A stretch of DNA of 64,000 nucleotides from Roseburia hominis A2-183 (lineage in GTDB: Bacteria; Bacillota; Clostridia; Lachnospirales; Lachnospiraceae), in NCBI RefSeq assembly GCF_000225345.1, contig NC_015977.1, positions 3,100,001 through 3,164,000 of the forward strand, written 5' to 3'. The position numbers and the translations under genes are program-made. Each line of letters begins with the position of its first letter. Position 1 is the stretch's first letter. Positions 8,900 through 17,060 of the stretch are shown here, piece after piece. The notes under the pieces were generated by a model that did no database searches, had not been told where the DNA came from, and was given only the letters and a program-made list of their open reading frames with translations.

Positions 8900-8927
8900 T
8901 TGCAAAATAAACCAGATATGATATACT
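8900..8927 (+). promoter_or_regulatory. Promoter of tRNA-Ser
   Basis: TTGCAA (8900-8905), a 16-nt spacer and TATACT (8922-8927), about 43 nt before the tRNA. Confidence 0.6.
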
Positions 8928-8970
8928 AATCGAGTGTCTCACAGTAGAATCCTCTGTGATCCATTCATTC

Positions 8971-9056
8971 GGAGACGTATCGAAGCGGTCATAACGGGGC
9001 GCACTCGAAATGCGTTAGCCCTCCGGGGCACGCGGGTTCGAATCCCGCCGTCTCCG
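8971..9056 (+). tRNA. tRNA-Ser(CGA)
   Basis: Acceptor arms GGAGACG and CGTCTCC pair fully with a G discriminator. The anticodon loop CTCGAAA gives anticodon CGA (reads UCG). The long variable arm of serine tRNAs (GCCCTCCGGGGC region) and the T loop GGTTCGAATCC are present. CCA is not encoded. Confidence 0.95.
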
Positions 9057-9063
9057 CTGTCAC

Positions 9064-9104
9064 AAAACCCGGCAGAATCATAAATTGATTCTGCCGGGTT
9101 TTTC
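9064..9104 (+). terminator. Terminator after tRNA-Ser
   Basis: AAAACCCGGCAGAATCA and TGATTCTGCCGGGTTTTT form a perfect stem with a short AT-rich loop and a T-tract, 8 nt after the tRNA. Confidence 0.9.
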
Positions 9105-9131
9105 TATGCCTTTCTTTTTTCCTAAAAACAA

Positions 9132-9257
9132 AGTGTGCGCTTGCCGCACACTTGCGCCCCAGCGGTATGCAAAGCATTATGTACCTCACCGCGAGCTGCA
9201 CATCCCCGCGGAACGTTTTTGTGTAATAGGAACGAAGTTTCCTATTACATAAAAAAG
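9132..9257. repeat. Dispersed structured repeat, copy 1
   Basis: Modular layout: a first hairpin AAGTGTGCG-CTTGC-CGCACACTT, a core around 9160-9220 containing ACCGCGAGCTGCACATCC and GCGGAACGTTTTT, then a last hairpin with stem TAATAGGAA/TTCCTATTA. The same layout recurs at 25462-25612 with the core conserved and the first stem different. It lies between tRNA-Ser and tRNA-Pro and has no gene in it. Confidence 0.75.
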
Positions 9258-9335
9258 AGACACCGCAATATACGGTCTCTCTCTTTCTTAAGCCGCCAGA
9301 CGGATCGCTCCGCCTGCCGTGCCCCTGCCAAGGAA

Positions 9336-9409
9336 TCGGAGTAACAGGATTTGAACCTGCGACCTCACGGCCCCCAGCCGTGCGCGCTACCAAACTACGC
9401 CATACTCCG
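9336..9409 (-). tRNA. tRNA-Pro(GGG)
   Basis: On the minus strand CGGAGTA pairs with TACTCCG, with discriminator A. The anticodon loop CTGGGGG gives GGG. D loop (TTTGGTAGCGC) and T loop (GGTTCAAATCC) are normal. CCA is not encoded. A TATAAT box lies about 25 nt upstream with a weak TTCAAA at -35. Confidence 0.95.
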
Positions 9410-9473
9410 TTTCAGATGAATGGATTCATTATATCATATTTTTTGTAATTTTTGAAGCCCTTTTTTAACCGCG

Positions 9474-10226
9474 TCACCACACGCCCGCATTCCGGTCTGC
9501 CCGGATCTGATCCGCAACCATCTGCGCAATCAGCGCATATCCTTCCTCGGTCGGGTGAATTCCATCCACGAAATATTCCGGGTGATCCTGCGTCAGCGCG
9601 TAGAGATCCAGCGTTCCGCAGCCCGATTGCTCCGCGATGTCCGGCACAAGGTTCCGGATCTCTCCTCCGATCACATCATTGTTAATCCCGTATAGGATCT
9701 CTCCCTCCTCCGCAGGAAATGCTTCCGGCGGTGCCATCAGATACAGATACGGATGTCCCGGCAGATTGTGAAGTTCGTCAATCAATGCAAGATACTGTTC
9801 CTCATACCTCTCTGCATCCCAGTATTTCTGTTTGGAATCGTTGGTTCCCAGCATAATAATCACCACATCCGGGGACTGCGCCTCTATCACGTTCAGATAC
9901 CCCATGTTGCGGTAGCTTTTACGGGAAAGATCCTGCAGGGTTGCTCCTCTCACGCCGTAATTGAAAATGAGGTAGCGCGGGCCAAGCCGGATTCCTAGCT
10001 GCGCCGGATACGACTTCGTCAGCCGTTCCTCATCCTCCAGACCGCTGCCGTATGTGATACTGTCCCCAATACAGTATATGATCTCTGTTTTTTCGTATTC
10101 CTTTTCCCGGATGTTCTGTGCGTCTGTCAAAACAACTGCTGCCGTCAGGAAAAATGTCAGAAATACCGCGCGCACACGCCTGATCCGGCAGTAAATTTTC
10201 TCATTCATACTCTTATTCCATTCCAC
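9474..10226 (-). CDS. SGNH/GDSL-type esterase or lipase, exported or membrane-anchored
   Basis: 250 aa. A basic N-terminus followed by a hydrophobic stretch at 18-34 suggests a signal anchor. Catalytic blocks: CIGDSITYG with nucleophile S56, the block III motif LGTND with N129, and DGIHP with D221 and H224. The substrate cannot be told; acetyl or acyl esters on cell-surface sugars are common for this family. GGAG lies about 10 nt before ATG 10226; a second in-frame ATG is six codons on. It stands alone between tRNA-Pro and a small convergent gene. Confidence 0.88.
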   Translation of the reverse strand: MEWNKSMNEKIYCRIRRVRAVFLTFFLTAAVVLTDAQNIREKEYEKTEIIYCIGDSITYGSGLEDEERLTKSYPAQLGIRLGPRYLIFNYGVRGATLQDLSRKSYRNMGYLNVIEAQSPDVVIIMLGTNDSKQKYWDAERYEEQYLALIDELHNLPGHPYLYLMAPPEAFPAEEGEILYGINNDVIGGEIRNLVPDIAEQSGCGTLDLYALTQDHPEYFVDGIHPTEEGYALIAQMVADQIRADRNAGVW

Positions 10227-10327
10227 TTTTTCTCCACTATCATACCACCTTTACGGCATTTTTTACACATAAAAAGCTCTCCGGATGCTCATACTTTTTC
10301 TGAAGTATGAAAAAGTGAGGTAATCTT

Positions 10328-10483
10328 ATGGCATCTTATGTATCTCCCGAGATCCGCGACCGGTTTGATACCCTGTCTGCTGATCTGAAAAATCTGATTC
10401 TGGAACGGAATGTCTGTCTCAACAACATGTATGACCTGATTCATGTTCTTGAGGATATTGTCGCAGAAGGGGAAGCCGAATAA
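10328..10483 (+). CDS. Small conserved-looking protein, 51 aa
   Basis: A 51-codon frame opens at ATG 10328 with GTGAGG upstream. The predicted protein is charged and helical, beginning MASYVSPEIRDRFDTLS and ending in EDIVAEGEAE. No signal peptide, no cysteine pair. Similar short helical proteins occur in Lachnospiraceae to my recollection, with no known role. The stop codon sits inside a perfect 14-bp stem-loop (10465-10497), which would couple the end of translation to RNA folding. It is below the length cut of many gene finders. Confidence 0.65.
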   Translation: MASYVSPEIRDRFDTLSADLKNLILERNVCLNNMYDLIHVLEDIVAEGEAE

Positions 10484-10497
10484 CGGCTTCCCCTTCT
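10465..10497. terminator. Stem-loop at the end of the 51-aa gene
   Basis: AGAAGGGGAAGCCG pairs perfectly with CGGCTTCCCCTTCT around a 5-nt loop that contains the TAA stop. There is no T-tract on either strand, so it may protect the RNA end or terminate weakly in both directions. The convergent ecsC-like gene ends 18 nt away. Confidence 0.55.
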
Positions 10498-10514
10498 GCA
10501 TGCCATCCGCAAAC

Positions 10515-11324
10515 TTATCCTGCCGGATGTCTCTTTTCTTCCCCGGTCTTCCTCTTTGTCTCAAGAAAACGTCTTTTATATTTAACTGCTGCATAATCGC
10601 TGATGCGCTTCTGATAAACCATATCGGAAACTCCACCGACCATACCGACTACCGGCAGTCCCTGCACGAATTTCAGATACAGCAGTTCTCCCGCCAGTGC
10701 ATCCGATGTGCGCCGGATCTGCTCGTTTCTGGAAACGGAAAACGTACGCTCCTCACGCATCCACAGATTCAGCTCCATATTGTTCTGGGCAAGCTGCTCG
10801 CCGTGCGACAATGCCGTCTCGATCAGCTTTAATATGAAGATCTGCTCCTCCTGCGTGTCATACGTGTATCCGTAGCTGAGTGCGACCTCGTAGATACTTT
10901 TCAACAAAACACCGAGGAACAGCGGTATATCCGGCAGACCCAGACCGAAAAATCCCATGCCGACACCTTCCACCGCCGATACCGCCAGATTCAGGTTCCG
11001 GCTGGCACCCGCCTCTCTCCCGAATGCCCGCAGGGCATGTCTCGTGTCGCGCACCTCTGCGGCGTAAGCATTGATCTTATAATTCTGCTCCTTTTTCTCC
11101 TTCTGGCAGGTCTTCTCTATCACCGGCGTTCCCTTGTCAAAGATCAGTTCAAACGCTTTGTAAAAAGCGGTGTGCAGAGTCGCCTCCAGCTTCTGTGGCA
11201 CATAGCGCGTGATCTTCTCCTGCCAGCCCGCCGTCCGCGCCGGCATGGCATGGCGCAGAAAGCGCTCCTCTGCCTTGACAACTGCTGCCCATTCTTTTTC
11301 GACCGGATTCTGTTTCTCTCTCAT
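10515..11324 (-). CDS. EcsC family protein
   Basis: 269 aa. Resembles the EcsC family: an amphipathic helical protein with a glycine-rich hydrophobic centre (VEGVGMGFFGLGLPDIPLF, about 138-156) and a helical C-terminus. In Bacillus EcsC is encoded with the EcsAB ABC transporter, whose partners are absent here. It starts 15 nt after the stop of the small alarmone synthetase gene, so the two are probably cotranscribed. The function is unknown; membrane association is likely from the hydrophobic core. Confidence 0.8.
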   Translation of the reverse strand: MREKQNPVEKEWAAVVKAEERFLRHAMPARTAGWQEKITRYVPQKLEATLHTAFYKAFELIFDKGTPVIEKTCQKEKKEQNYKINAYAAEVRDTRHALRAFGREAGASRNLNLAVSAVEGVGMGFFGLGLPDIPLFLGVLLKSIYEVALSYGYTYDTQEEQIFILKLIETALSHGEQLAQNNMELNLWMREERTFSVSRNEQIRRTSDALAGELLYLKFVQGLPVVGMVGGVSDMVYQKRISDYAAVKYKRRFLETKRKTGEEKRHPAG

Positions 11325-11339
11325 CGCCCGCGCCTCCCC

Positions 11340-12080
11340 TTATGCTTCCAGTGTACGGTTCATGATCTCCATTTTCTCCTCCGCCTCGTAAATGAGCCGG
11401 CTGCATTCCTTTAGTTCCTCGGAGAAATTCTCCGTCTCCGTCTGATACAGACACTTATATTTGATGTCATGCTCCAGGCTTGCCCACAGATCCATCGCCA
11501 GCGTGCGGATCTGCAGTTCCACCGGCACCAGCTGCTTTTTGTTCATAAAATATACCGGCACCCGGATGACCATGTGAAGACTCCGGTAACCGTTCTCCTT
11601 CGGCGTCTCTATGTAATCCTTGATCTGCATAATCATAACATCATCCTGCGCCATCAGACGGTCGCGGATCAGATAGACGTCCTTGATATAAGAGCAGACA
11701 ACACGGATTCCCGCGATGTCGTAGATGTTGTTGCAGGCAGCCGACAGCGTCAGATCCAGATCCTTCTTCTGGAGCTTGCCCAGAATACTCTTCGCCGACT
11801 TCAGGCGGGTGTCAATATGGTGGATCGGACAGCGCAGCTTCCGGTACTTGAACTCGTCCTCTATTATCTCAAGCCTTGCCGTCGTTGCACACATCGCCGC
11901 ATTGTACATGCGCAGGATCGGATCGATCGTCTGTGAAAACTGGTCCTTCATATCTGCGATCCGTTCCATGCTGTCATCCATCGCCGCACGCATCGGCACC
12001 AGATCCCGCACCGCGATCACATTCTCCTGTGCGGTCACCTCTTCGATTTCTATTTCCTGCTGCTTCCCCTGTTCCTCCAA
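11340..12080 (-). CDS. Small alarmone synthetase, GTP pyrophosphokinase family
   Basis: 246 aa with a single RelA/SpoT synthetase domain and no HD hydrolase, TGS or ACT domains. Key blocks: DIAGIRVVCSYIKDVY (substrate and G-loop region), PKENGYRSLHMV, and VPVELQIRTLAMDLWASLEH with the EVQIR-type motif. A helical C-terminus follows. Such RelQ/RelP-like enzymes make (p)ppGpp from ATP and GDP/GTP and answer envelope or nutrient stress. First gene of a probable pair with the EcsC-like gene. Confidence 0.9.
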   Translation of the reverse strand: MEEQGKQQEIEIEEVTAQENVIAVRDLVPMRAAMDDSMERIADMKDQFSQTIDPILRMYNAAMCATTARLEIIEDEFKYRKLRCPIHHIDTRLKSAKSILGKLQKKDLDLTLSAACNNIYDIAGIRVVCSYIKDVYLIRDRLMAQDDVMIMQIKDYIETPKENGYRSLHMVIRVPVYFMNKKQLVPVELQIRTLAMDLWASLEHDIKYKCLYQTETENFSEELKECSRLIYEAEEKMEIMNRTLEA

Positions 12081-12193
12081 TTTATAAAAACCTCCATTGT
12101 CTGTTTTCCATCATCAGGTATTATTATATCAGACATTCATGAACCCGCCGTTAAATCCCCATAAAATATTTATTAAATCTTCTGCAGCGCCAA

Positions 12194-12231
12194 AAACGGA
12201 CGGACTTCCCGCCGGGAAGCCCGTCCGTTTT
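12194..12231 (-). terminator. Terminator after the UDP-sugar pyrophosphorylase gene
   Basis: AAAACGGACGG...CTTCCC and GGGAAG...CCGTCCGTTTT form a strong stem with T/A tracts on both sides. It follows the 12235 stop by a few bases and would also act on the other strand. Confidence 0.85.
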
Positions 12232-12234
12232 ATG

Positions 12235-13443
12235 TTACAATTCGATGCCGCAGCCCTGCATAAGCTCGCGGGCGCTGTCGAGCGAATCCACGCCGTGCAG
12301 ATTCTTGATCGGCGCAAACTCCCGCTTTCTGTCGACCTCGTAAGGAACGCAGTCCGCCATCATGTGTACCATATCGAGGACAAGTGTCTCAAACTTGTAT
12401 CCGTTCGGTGCATCCGGCTTCACCAGGCTGCCGGATTCGTCCATATACGGAATCTTCTTCTCTACCACATGGATCGGCATATGTGCATCCGCGATCTCCT
12501 CCAGACGCTTCTCGGAAAAGACGTAGTTTAAGATCACACCAAATCCATAGAGCAGGTCACCATTTGCCTTCCGCGCGGTCGCCATCTCCTGTGTCATCTC
12601 ATAATACTCCGCGATCGATGGCTTGCCGTCCTCGGTACAGAGCACCCCCACTTTCTCATCCGGCGCTGCCTTTCTGACAACCTTCGCGCCGCTCTCACAG
12701 CCGTAGGCAATCGTTGCACCGATGAACAGCGGGTCTGCGATTCTCTGCAGGCAGTTGTCCACAGCAAATACATTGATCCACTCAATCCCGTGGGAACGGA
12801 TGTCGGAGAGCAGCCCTGCATTCACCATGGAACCAAACCAGCCACCATTGCCGTTCGGGGACATGGCAACCCTGGTACGGGACTCCATATATACGCGCCC
12901 CTGATGATCACAGGCAGGTTCCATCTCCTGCACGAAAAATTTCACATACTCCTTCGGGTAACCAAAGTAACTGTGCTCCTCAAAAAATGCCTGCGTGTCG
13001 TCATGGTTGATGTTGCTCGTCATGATATAAAGCGGAACATACGCGCCGGCTTCATCCGTCACGTCCATCAGGTTACGGATGAGCTGCTGAAACAAAAACA
13101 GCTCCCGGTGAATCCCGATATTGAGTGTTCCCTTCGGTCTGTCCAGTCCGAGACGCGTTCCCTGTCCCCCCGCCAGAAGAACCGCTCCGACTTTTCCTTC
13201 CCGGATCGCCTTGATGCCGAGTTCCCGGAACTCGTCCCTGCGCCGCTCAATTTCTTCCGTCTCAACCGCCTCAAGCGGTGCGAATACGCCCCGCTCGTTC
13301 ACGGTCTCCTTGCGCTCAATCTGCTCTAACACAGACCAGTCGATCGCATCCAGCTGTGCCTTCAGCGCCTCGTTCTCCGCCTCTGAATTCTTCTCCATGG
13401 CAGCACGGATATAGCACTGCCTTTCGTCTTCCCAAATTTTCAT
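12235..13443 (-). CDS. UTP-dependent sugar-1-phosphate uridylyltransferase (UDPGP family)
   Basis: 402 aa from ATG 13443, chosen for its AAAAGGAGAAAGG site; the open frame runs 26 codons further without support. The nucleotide-binding loop LAGGQGTRLG (90-99) and the following PKG (103-105) define the eukaryotic-type UDPGP/UAP1 family. DNCLQRIADP is a further family block. It makes UDP-GlcNAc, UDP-GalNAc or UDP-glucose from UTP; the exact sugar is not decided by the motifs I can see. It follows the yitT-like gene on the same strand by 22 nt. Confidence 0.88.
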   Translation of the reverse strand: MKIWEDERQCYIRAAMEKNSEAENEALKAQLDAIDWSVLEQIERKETVNERGVFAPLEAVETEEIERRRDEFRELGIKAIREGKVGAVLLAGGQGTRLGLDRPKGTLNIGIHRELFLFQQLIRNLMDVTDEAGAYVPLYIMTSNINHDDTQAFFEEHSYFGYPKEYVKFFVQEMEPACDHQGRVYMESRTRVAMSPNGNGGWFGSMVNAGLLSDIRSHGIEWINVFAVDNCLQRIADPLFIGATIAYGCESGAKVVRKAAPDEKVGVLCTEDGKPSIAEYYEMTQEMATARKANGDLLYGFGVILNYVFSEKRLEEIADAHMPIHVVEKKIPYMDESGSLVKPDAPNGYKFETLVLDMVHMMADCVPYEVDRKREFAPIKNLHGVDSLDSARELMQGCGIEL

Positions 13444-13465
13444 AAAAACCTTTCTCCTTTTACTA

Positions 13466-14332
13466 TCAATTAAACCCGCGGAATCCCTTGCCGATGATCT
13501 CACTGCTGTTCGTGATAGCAATAAATGCGGTCGGCTGGTGGATGCGGATGTAATTACGCAGTTCTACCGCCTGGGAGCGCTTCATAATGGTGATAATGAT
13601 CGTCTTCTGGTTGTGCTCATATGCCCCCTCGGCTTTATAGATCGTTGCACTGCGGTGCAGCTCATTCGTGATAAAATCACAGATTGGCTCCGGATCATTG
13701 CAGATGATCGTAAAATACTTGCACAGGTTGATACTTTCAATGACATTGTCCACAACGAGCGACTTCGCCAGAAGTCCGCAGAGCGAACAAAGTCCCGTCT
13801 GTGCATCAAACACAAAACACGAAGCTATGACAATCCCCAGATCCACCAGAAACAGCGCGCCTCCGATGTTCAGCTTCGTATACTTTTTAAGGATCATGGC
13901 GATAATATCCGTACCGCCTCCGGATGCTCCGATATTGAACATGATCGCCGCACTGAATGCCGGCAGCACAATCGCATACATCAGTTCCAGTACCGGTTGC
14001 GTCGTCAGCGGATGCTCCATCGGAAACCACACTTCCGCAAGGCTTAGCCCCACAGACATCAGCACGCTCACATACACGGTGCGGATGCCAAAGCTTTTCC
14101 CGAGGAAAATAAATCCTACCACCAGCAGCACCATATTGATGATAAATGTGATATTTCCCGGAGTTGCCGGCATAACGGCACTTAGGACAACCGCGATACC
14201 CGTGACTCCGCCAAACGAAAAATTATTCGGGAACTTGAACACATAAACGCCCACCACCAGAATCAGCGTGGCAACCGTCAGAATCACATATTCCTCCAGC
14301 GTACGTTTTACTTTTCCCATATTCTTGTACAT
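13466..14332 (-). CDS. YitT family membrane protein with C-terminal DUF2179 domain
   Basis: 288 aa. Five to six hydrophobic helices fill residues 12-185 (LTVATLILVVGVYVF, VLLVVGFIFLG and others), with conserved FSFGGVTGIAVVL and NIGASGGGTDIIAMIL. The last 80 residues are a soluble DUF2179 domain (TIICNDPEPICDFI to the end). Transport substrate unknown. Its stop lies 22 nt before the start of the UDPGP-family gene, so cotranscription is likely. Confidence 0.9.
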   Translation of the reverse strand: MYKNMGKVKRTLEEYVILTVATLILVVGVYVFKFPNNFSFGGVTGIAVVLSAVMPATPGNITFIINMVLLVVGFIFLGKSFGIRTVYVSVLMSVGLSLAEVWFPMEHPLTTQPVLELMYAIVLPAFSAAIMFNIGASGGGTDIIAMILKKYTKLNIGGALFLVDLGIVIASCFVFDAQTGLCSLCGLLAKSLVVDNVIESINLCKYFTIICNDPEPICDFITNELHRSATIYKAEGAYEHNQKTIIITIMKRSQAVELRNYIRIHQPTAFIAITNSSEIIGKGFRGFN

Positions 14333-14450
14333 TTCTTCAAAATCCTCATCATCTGAACGTATTTCTCTGATATTCTACCGTATTTCCCGCAAAAATGAAA
14401 CTGTATTATCAAAAAATAAGAAAATATTAGGAATCAATTCCCTTGCGGCG

Positions 14451-15788
14451 TCATACAACGCGCTTTTCCAGCCACCTGCCACGCCGGTAGCGGATCACGA
14501 AAAGCAGCGTGCGGAACGCCCAGTCCACATACATGCCGATCCATACACCGAGCACGCCAAGTCCCATCGTTCCGGCAAAAAAGTAACTGCTTGCCACGCG
14601 GAAAACCCACATGGAAAAAACGCTGACCTCCATCGTATACTTTGCATCTCCTGCGGCGCGCAGCACATTCGGAAGGGTAAAACTGAGCGGCCAGATCAGC
14701 GCCGCGCAGACCGCGAAACTTACCAGAAGCTGTGTGGCAATCCGTGCCGCTTCCGCCGATAACGCAAAGCAGGCAATGATTGGTTTTACAAGTGCAAACA
14801 GTGCCAGATCCGCCAGCACCATTCCCGCATAAGCCAGACCAAGCAGACGCTTGCTGTAGTATTTCGCCTGTTCTTTTTCCCCGGCTCCTATGCATCTGCC
14901 AATGACCGTCACGATCGCAAGTCCGATCGCAATCCCCGGAATATTGGCAAATCCCGCCACACTGTTTGCAACCGCATTCGCCGCGATTGCCGCCGTTCCA
15001 AACGTCGCGGTCAGACTCGACACCAGAAGTTTTCCAATCTGGAACATTCCGTTTTCCACACCGCTCGGAATACCGATCTTTAAAATTTTTCCGATCACAT
15101 CCCTCTGCGGCTTCATACAGCCCGGTGTCGCAATGCACAGCGGGTTGTCCTTCCTTGAGAGCAGCACAACCATGACCAGCGCCGATACAATCCGCGCCGT
15201 GAGCGTTGCAAGCGCTGCGCCCATCACGCCCATCTTAAGCCCGAAGATCAGCACCGCGTTACCACCGATATTGATCACGTTCATGACCAGACTTGTATAC
15301 ATGCTGACCTTGCTGTTTCCGATTGCCCGGAACAACGCCGCTCCCGCGTTGTAGACGCCCAGAAACGGGTAGGATATGGCGGAAATGATAAAATAAATCT
15401 CCGCATTCTGCATGACGTCCGCATCAATCTGTCCGAAAATTGCCCGAAGCAAAAAACGGTAGGACAGCAAAACCAGCACCATCACCGTCCCTGCGGACAC
15501 AAGCATGATAAGCATCAGCTGTCCGGCGGACAGTTTTGCCCTCTCCGGCATCTTCTTGCCGATATACTGGCTGCACACCACAGCGCCACCGGTTGCAAGT
15601 GCCGATAGGATCTGGATCAGCAGCGTGCTGATGCTGTCCACTAACGACACACCCGACACCGCTGCTTCGCCGCACGAGGAGACCATCAGCGTGTCAAACA
15701 GCCCGATGCTCAAAGCAAGTGCCTGCTCGATAATGAGCGGTACAATCAGTTTTTTCAAATCTTCTCTGGTAAAAAGTAATGCTTCCAT
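14451..15788 (-). CDS. MATE family efflux transporter
   Basis: 445 aa from ATG 15788 (GAGGG 4 nt upstream); an in-frame ATG 14 codons earlier lies inside the preceding terminator. Twelve hydrophobic helices in two homologous halves. LIVPLIIEQALALSIGLFDT and the second-half IGIPSGVENGMFQIGKL are typical MATE motifs. These antiporters export cationic drugs or metabolites using Na+ or H+. It lies directly behind the pta terminator; its ribosome site follows the T-tract, so expression may depend on read-through unless a promoter was missed. Confidence 0.92.
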   Translation of the reverse strand: MEALLFTREDLKKLIVPLIIEQALALSIGLFDTLMVSSCGEAAVSGVSLVDSISTLLIQILSALATGGAVVCSQYIGKKMPERAKLSAGQLMLIMLVSAGTVMVLVLLSYRFLLRAIFGQIDADVMQNAEIYFIISAISYPFLGVYNAGAALFRAIGNSKVSMYTSLVMNVINIGGNAVLIFGLKMGVMGAALATLTARIVSALVMVVLLSRKDNPLCIATPGCMKPQRDVIGKILKIGIPSGVENGMFQIGKLLVSSLTATFGTAAIAANAVANSVAGFANIPGIAIGLAIVTVIGRCIGAGEKEQAKYYSKRLLGLAYAGMVLADLALFALVKPIIACFALSAEAARIATQLLVSFAVCAALIWPLSFTLPNVLRAAGDAKYTMEVSVFSMWVFRVASSYFFAGTMGLGVLGVWIGMYVDWAFRTLLFVIRYRRGRWLEKRVV

Positions 15789-15796
15789 TTTTCCCT

Positions 15797-15833
15797 CAAA
15801 AAAATGTGGCACAGCGTCACGCCATGCCACAAA
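15797..15833 (-). terminator. Terminator after pta
   Basis: On the minus strand TGTGGCA pairs with TGCCACA over a GC-rich loop and is followed by seven T. The GAGGG ribosome site of the MATE gene starts right after the T-tract. Confidence 0.85.
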
Positions 15834-15868
15834 TGACTGTCATTCTATTGTTCTGTGCAGTGTCCGGA

Positions 15869-16852
15869 TTATGCCAGTGCAGCCGTGATGATTGCCATGG
15901 AATATACCTCGGAAGCGTTGCATCCGCGGGACAGATCGTTGATCGGCGCATTTAAGCCAAGCAGGATCGGACCATATGCCTCGAAATTACCAAGACGCTG
16001 TGCAATCTTGTAACCGATATTTCCGGCGTTGATGTCCGGGAAAATAAAGGTGTTTGCATGTCCTGCCACTTCGTTGCCCGGGCACTTGGTACGTGCAACA
16101 CGCGGGGATACTGCTGCATCAAATTGTAACTCGCCCTCGATCGGAAGAGACGGATATTTTGCCTTTGCCTTTGCTGCTGCATTGCGCATCTTGTCTACAT
16201 CCTCACCCTTGCCGGAGCCTAAGGTAGAGTAGCTTAAGAATGCAACCTTCGGATCTACACCGAAGATCTTCGCACACTCTGCAGACTCGCCTGCGATCTC
16301 AACCAACTCATCCTCAGTCGGATGAATGTTGATGGCACAGTCACCCATTGCAAGAACCTCGTTCTCACCGGTTGCAGACGGACGAACCAGAATGAAGCAG
16401 GAAGATACGATGGAGTTGCCCGGCTTTGTCTTAATCAGCTGTAATGCAGGACGTACCGTATCTGCGGTAGAGTAGGTTGCTCCGCCAAGAAGTGCATCAG
16501 CAACGCCCATCTTTACAAGCATGGTTCCGAAGTAGTTTGCCTGGGACAGAATGCCCTTTGCCTGCTCCGGTGTCACACCTTTGCTCTTTCTGAGTTCACA
16601 GAACAGATCTACCATCTCGTCAAATCTGTCATAGTTTGCCGGATCAATGATCTCAGCGCCACGAATATTGAATCCGCTCTCCTCAGCAGCCTTAAAAATC
16701 TCATCCGGGTTACCAACCAGAATCGGGTGCAGGAAGGTACCTGCCAGTAATCTGGATGCTGCCTCTAAAATACGCGGGTCATTTCCCTCTGTAAAAACAA
16801 TTTTCTTTGGATCTTTCTTCAAGATATCGATCAACTGACCAAATCCGAACAT
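15869..16852 (-). CDS. pta: Phosphate acetyltransferase
   Basis: 327 aa, the short Pta form without the N-terminal regulatory domains of the enteric enzyme. Converts acetyl-CoA and phosphate to acetyl phosphate. Typical blocks: KIVFTEGNDPRILEAA near the start, LGGATYSTADTVRPALQ, SSCFILV, and the C-terminal GPILLGLNAPINDLSRGC. A promoter and a cre-like CcpA site precede it. An acetate kinase gene, often adjacent, is not next to it: a strong terminator and a MATE gene follow. The product acts in acetate formation or in acetate uptake. Confidence 0.95.
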   Translation of the reverse strand: MFGFGQLIDILKKDPKKIVFTEGNDPRILEAASRLLAGTFLHPILVGNPDEIFKAAEESGFNIRGAEIIDPANYDRFDEMVDLFCELRKSKGVTPEQAKGILSQANYFGTMLVKMGVADALLGGATYSTADTVRPALQLIKTKPGNSIVSSCFILVRPSATGENEVLAMGDCAINIHPTEDELVEIAGESAECAKIFGVDPKVAFLSYSTLGSGKGEDVDKMRNAAAKAKAKYPSLPIEGELQFDAAVSPRVARTKCPGNEVAGHANTFIFPDINAGNIGYKIAQRLGNFEAYGPILLGLNAPINDLSRGCNASEVYSMAIITAALA

Positions 16853-16882
16853 AGTATACTCTCTCCTTTGACAATGTGTTTA

Positions 16883-16898
16883 ATGTAAGCGCTTACTT
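16883..16898 (-). promoter_or_regulatory. Cre-like CcpA operator in the pta leader
   Basis: ATGTAAGCGCTTACTT contains the near-perfect palindrome GTAAGCGCTTAC and fits the catabolite-response consensus WTGNAANCGNWNNCW. It lies about 40 nt downstream of the pta -10 box, where bound CcpA would normally block transcription. Confidence 0.65.
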
Positions 16899-16935
16899 CC
16901 CGTATTCATGCGGGCTGCGCCACCGTTATGCTTTT

Positions 16936-16963
16936 ATTATATAGCGCTTTTTACAAAAAGCAA
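16936..16963 (-). promoter_or_regulatory. Sigma-A-type promoter for pta
   Basis: Minus-strand TTGCTT (16958-16963), a 16-nt spacer and TATAAT (16936-16941). Confidence 0.65.
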
Positions 16964-16982
16964 TGCTTGTACGAAAATAAAT

Positions 16983-17043
16983 GCATGACGGGTTGTGCTT
17001 TTTGTTAGTCATCTCTAACTCCCAGCATACAACACCGTCATGC
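16983..17043 (-). terminator. Branched stem-loop after the PsiE-like gene
   Basis: GCATGACGG pairs with CCGTCATGC, with a further TTGT/ACAA step and an inner GTTAG/CTAAC hairpin. On the minus strand only a loose T-rich tail follows, so termination strength is uncertain. Confidence 0.5.
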
Positions 17044-17060
17044 ATCTGTCAATCAATGTG

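Noticed and set aside
8989..9393. 134-codon frame across both tRNA genes
   Set aside because: Its ends are translations of tRNA sequence (a typical tRNA shadow) and the middle is the structured repeat.
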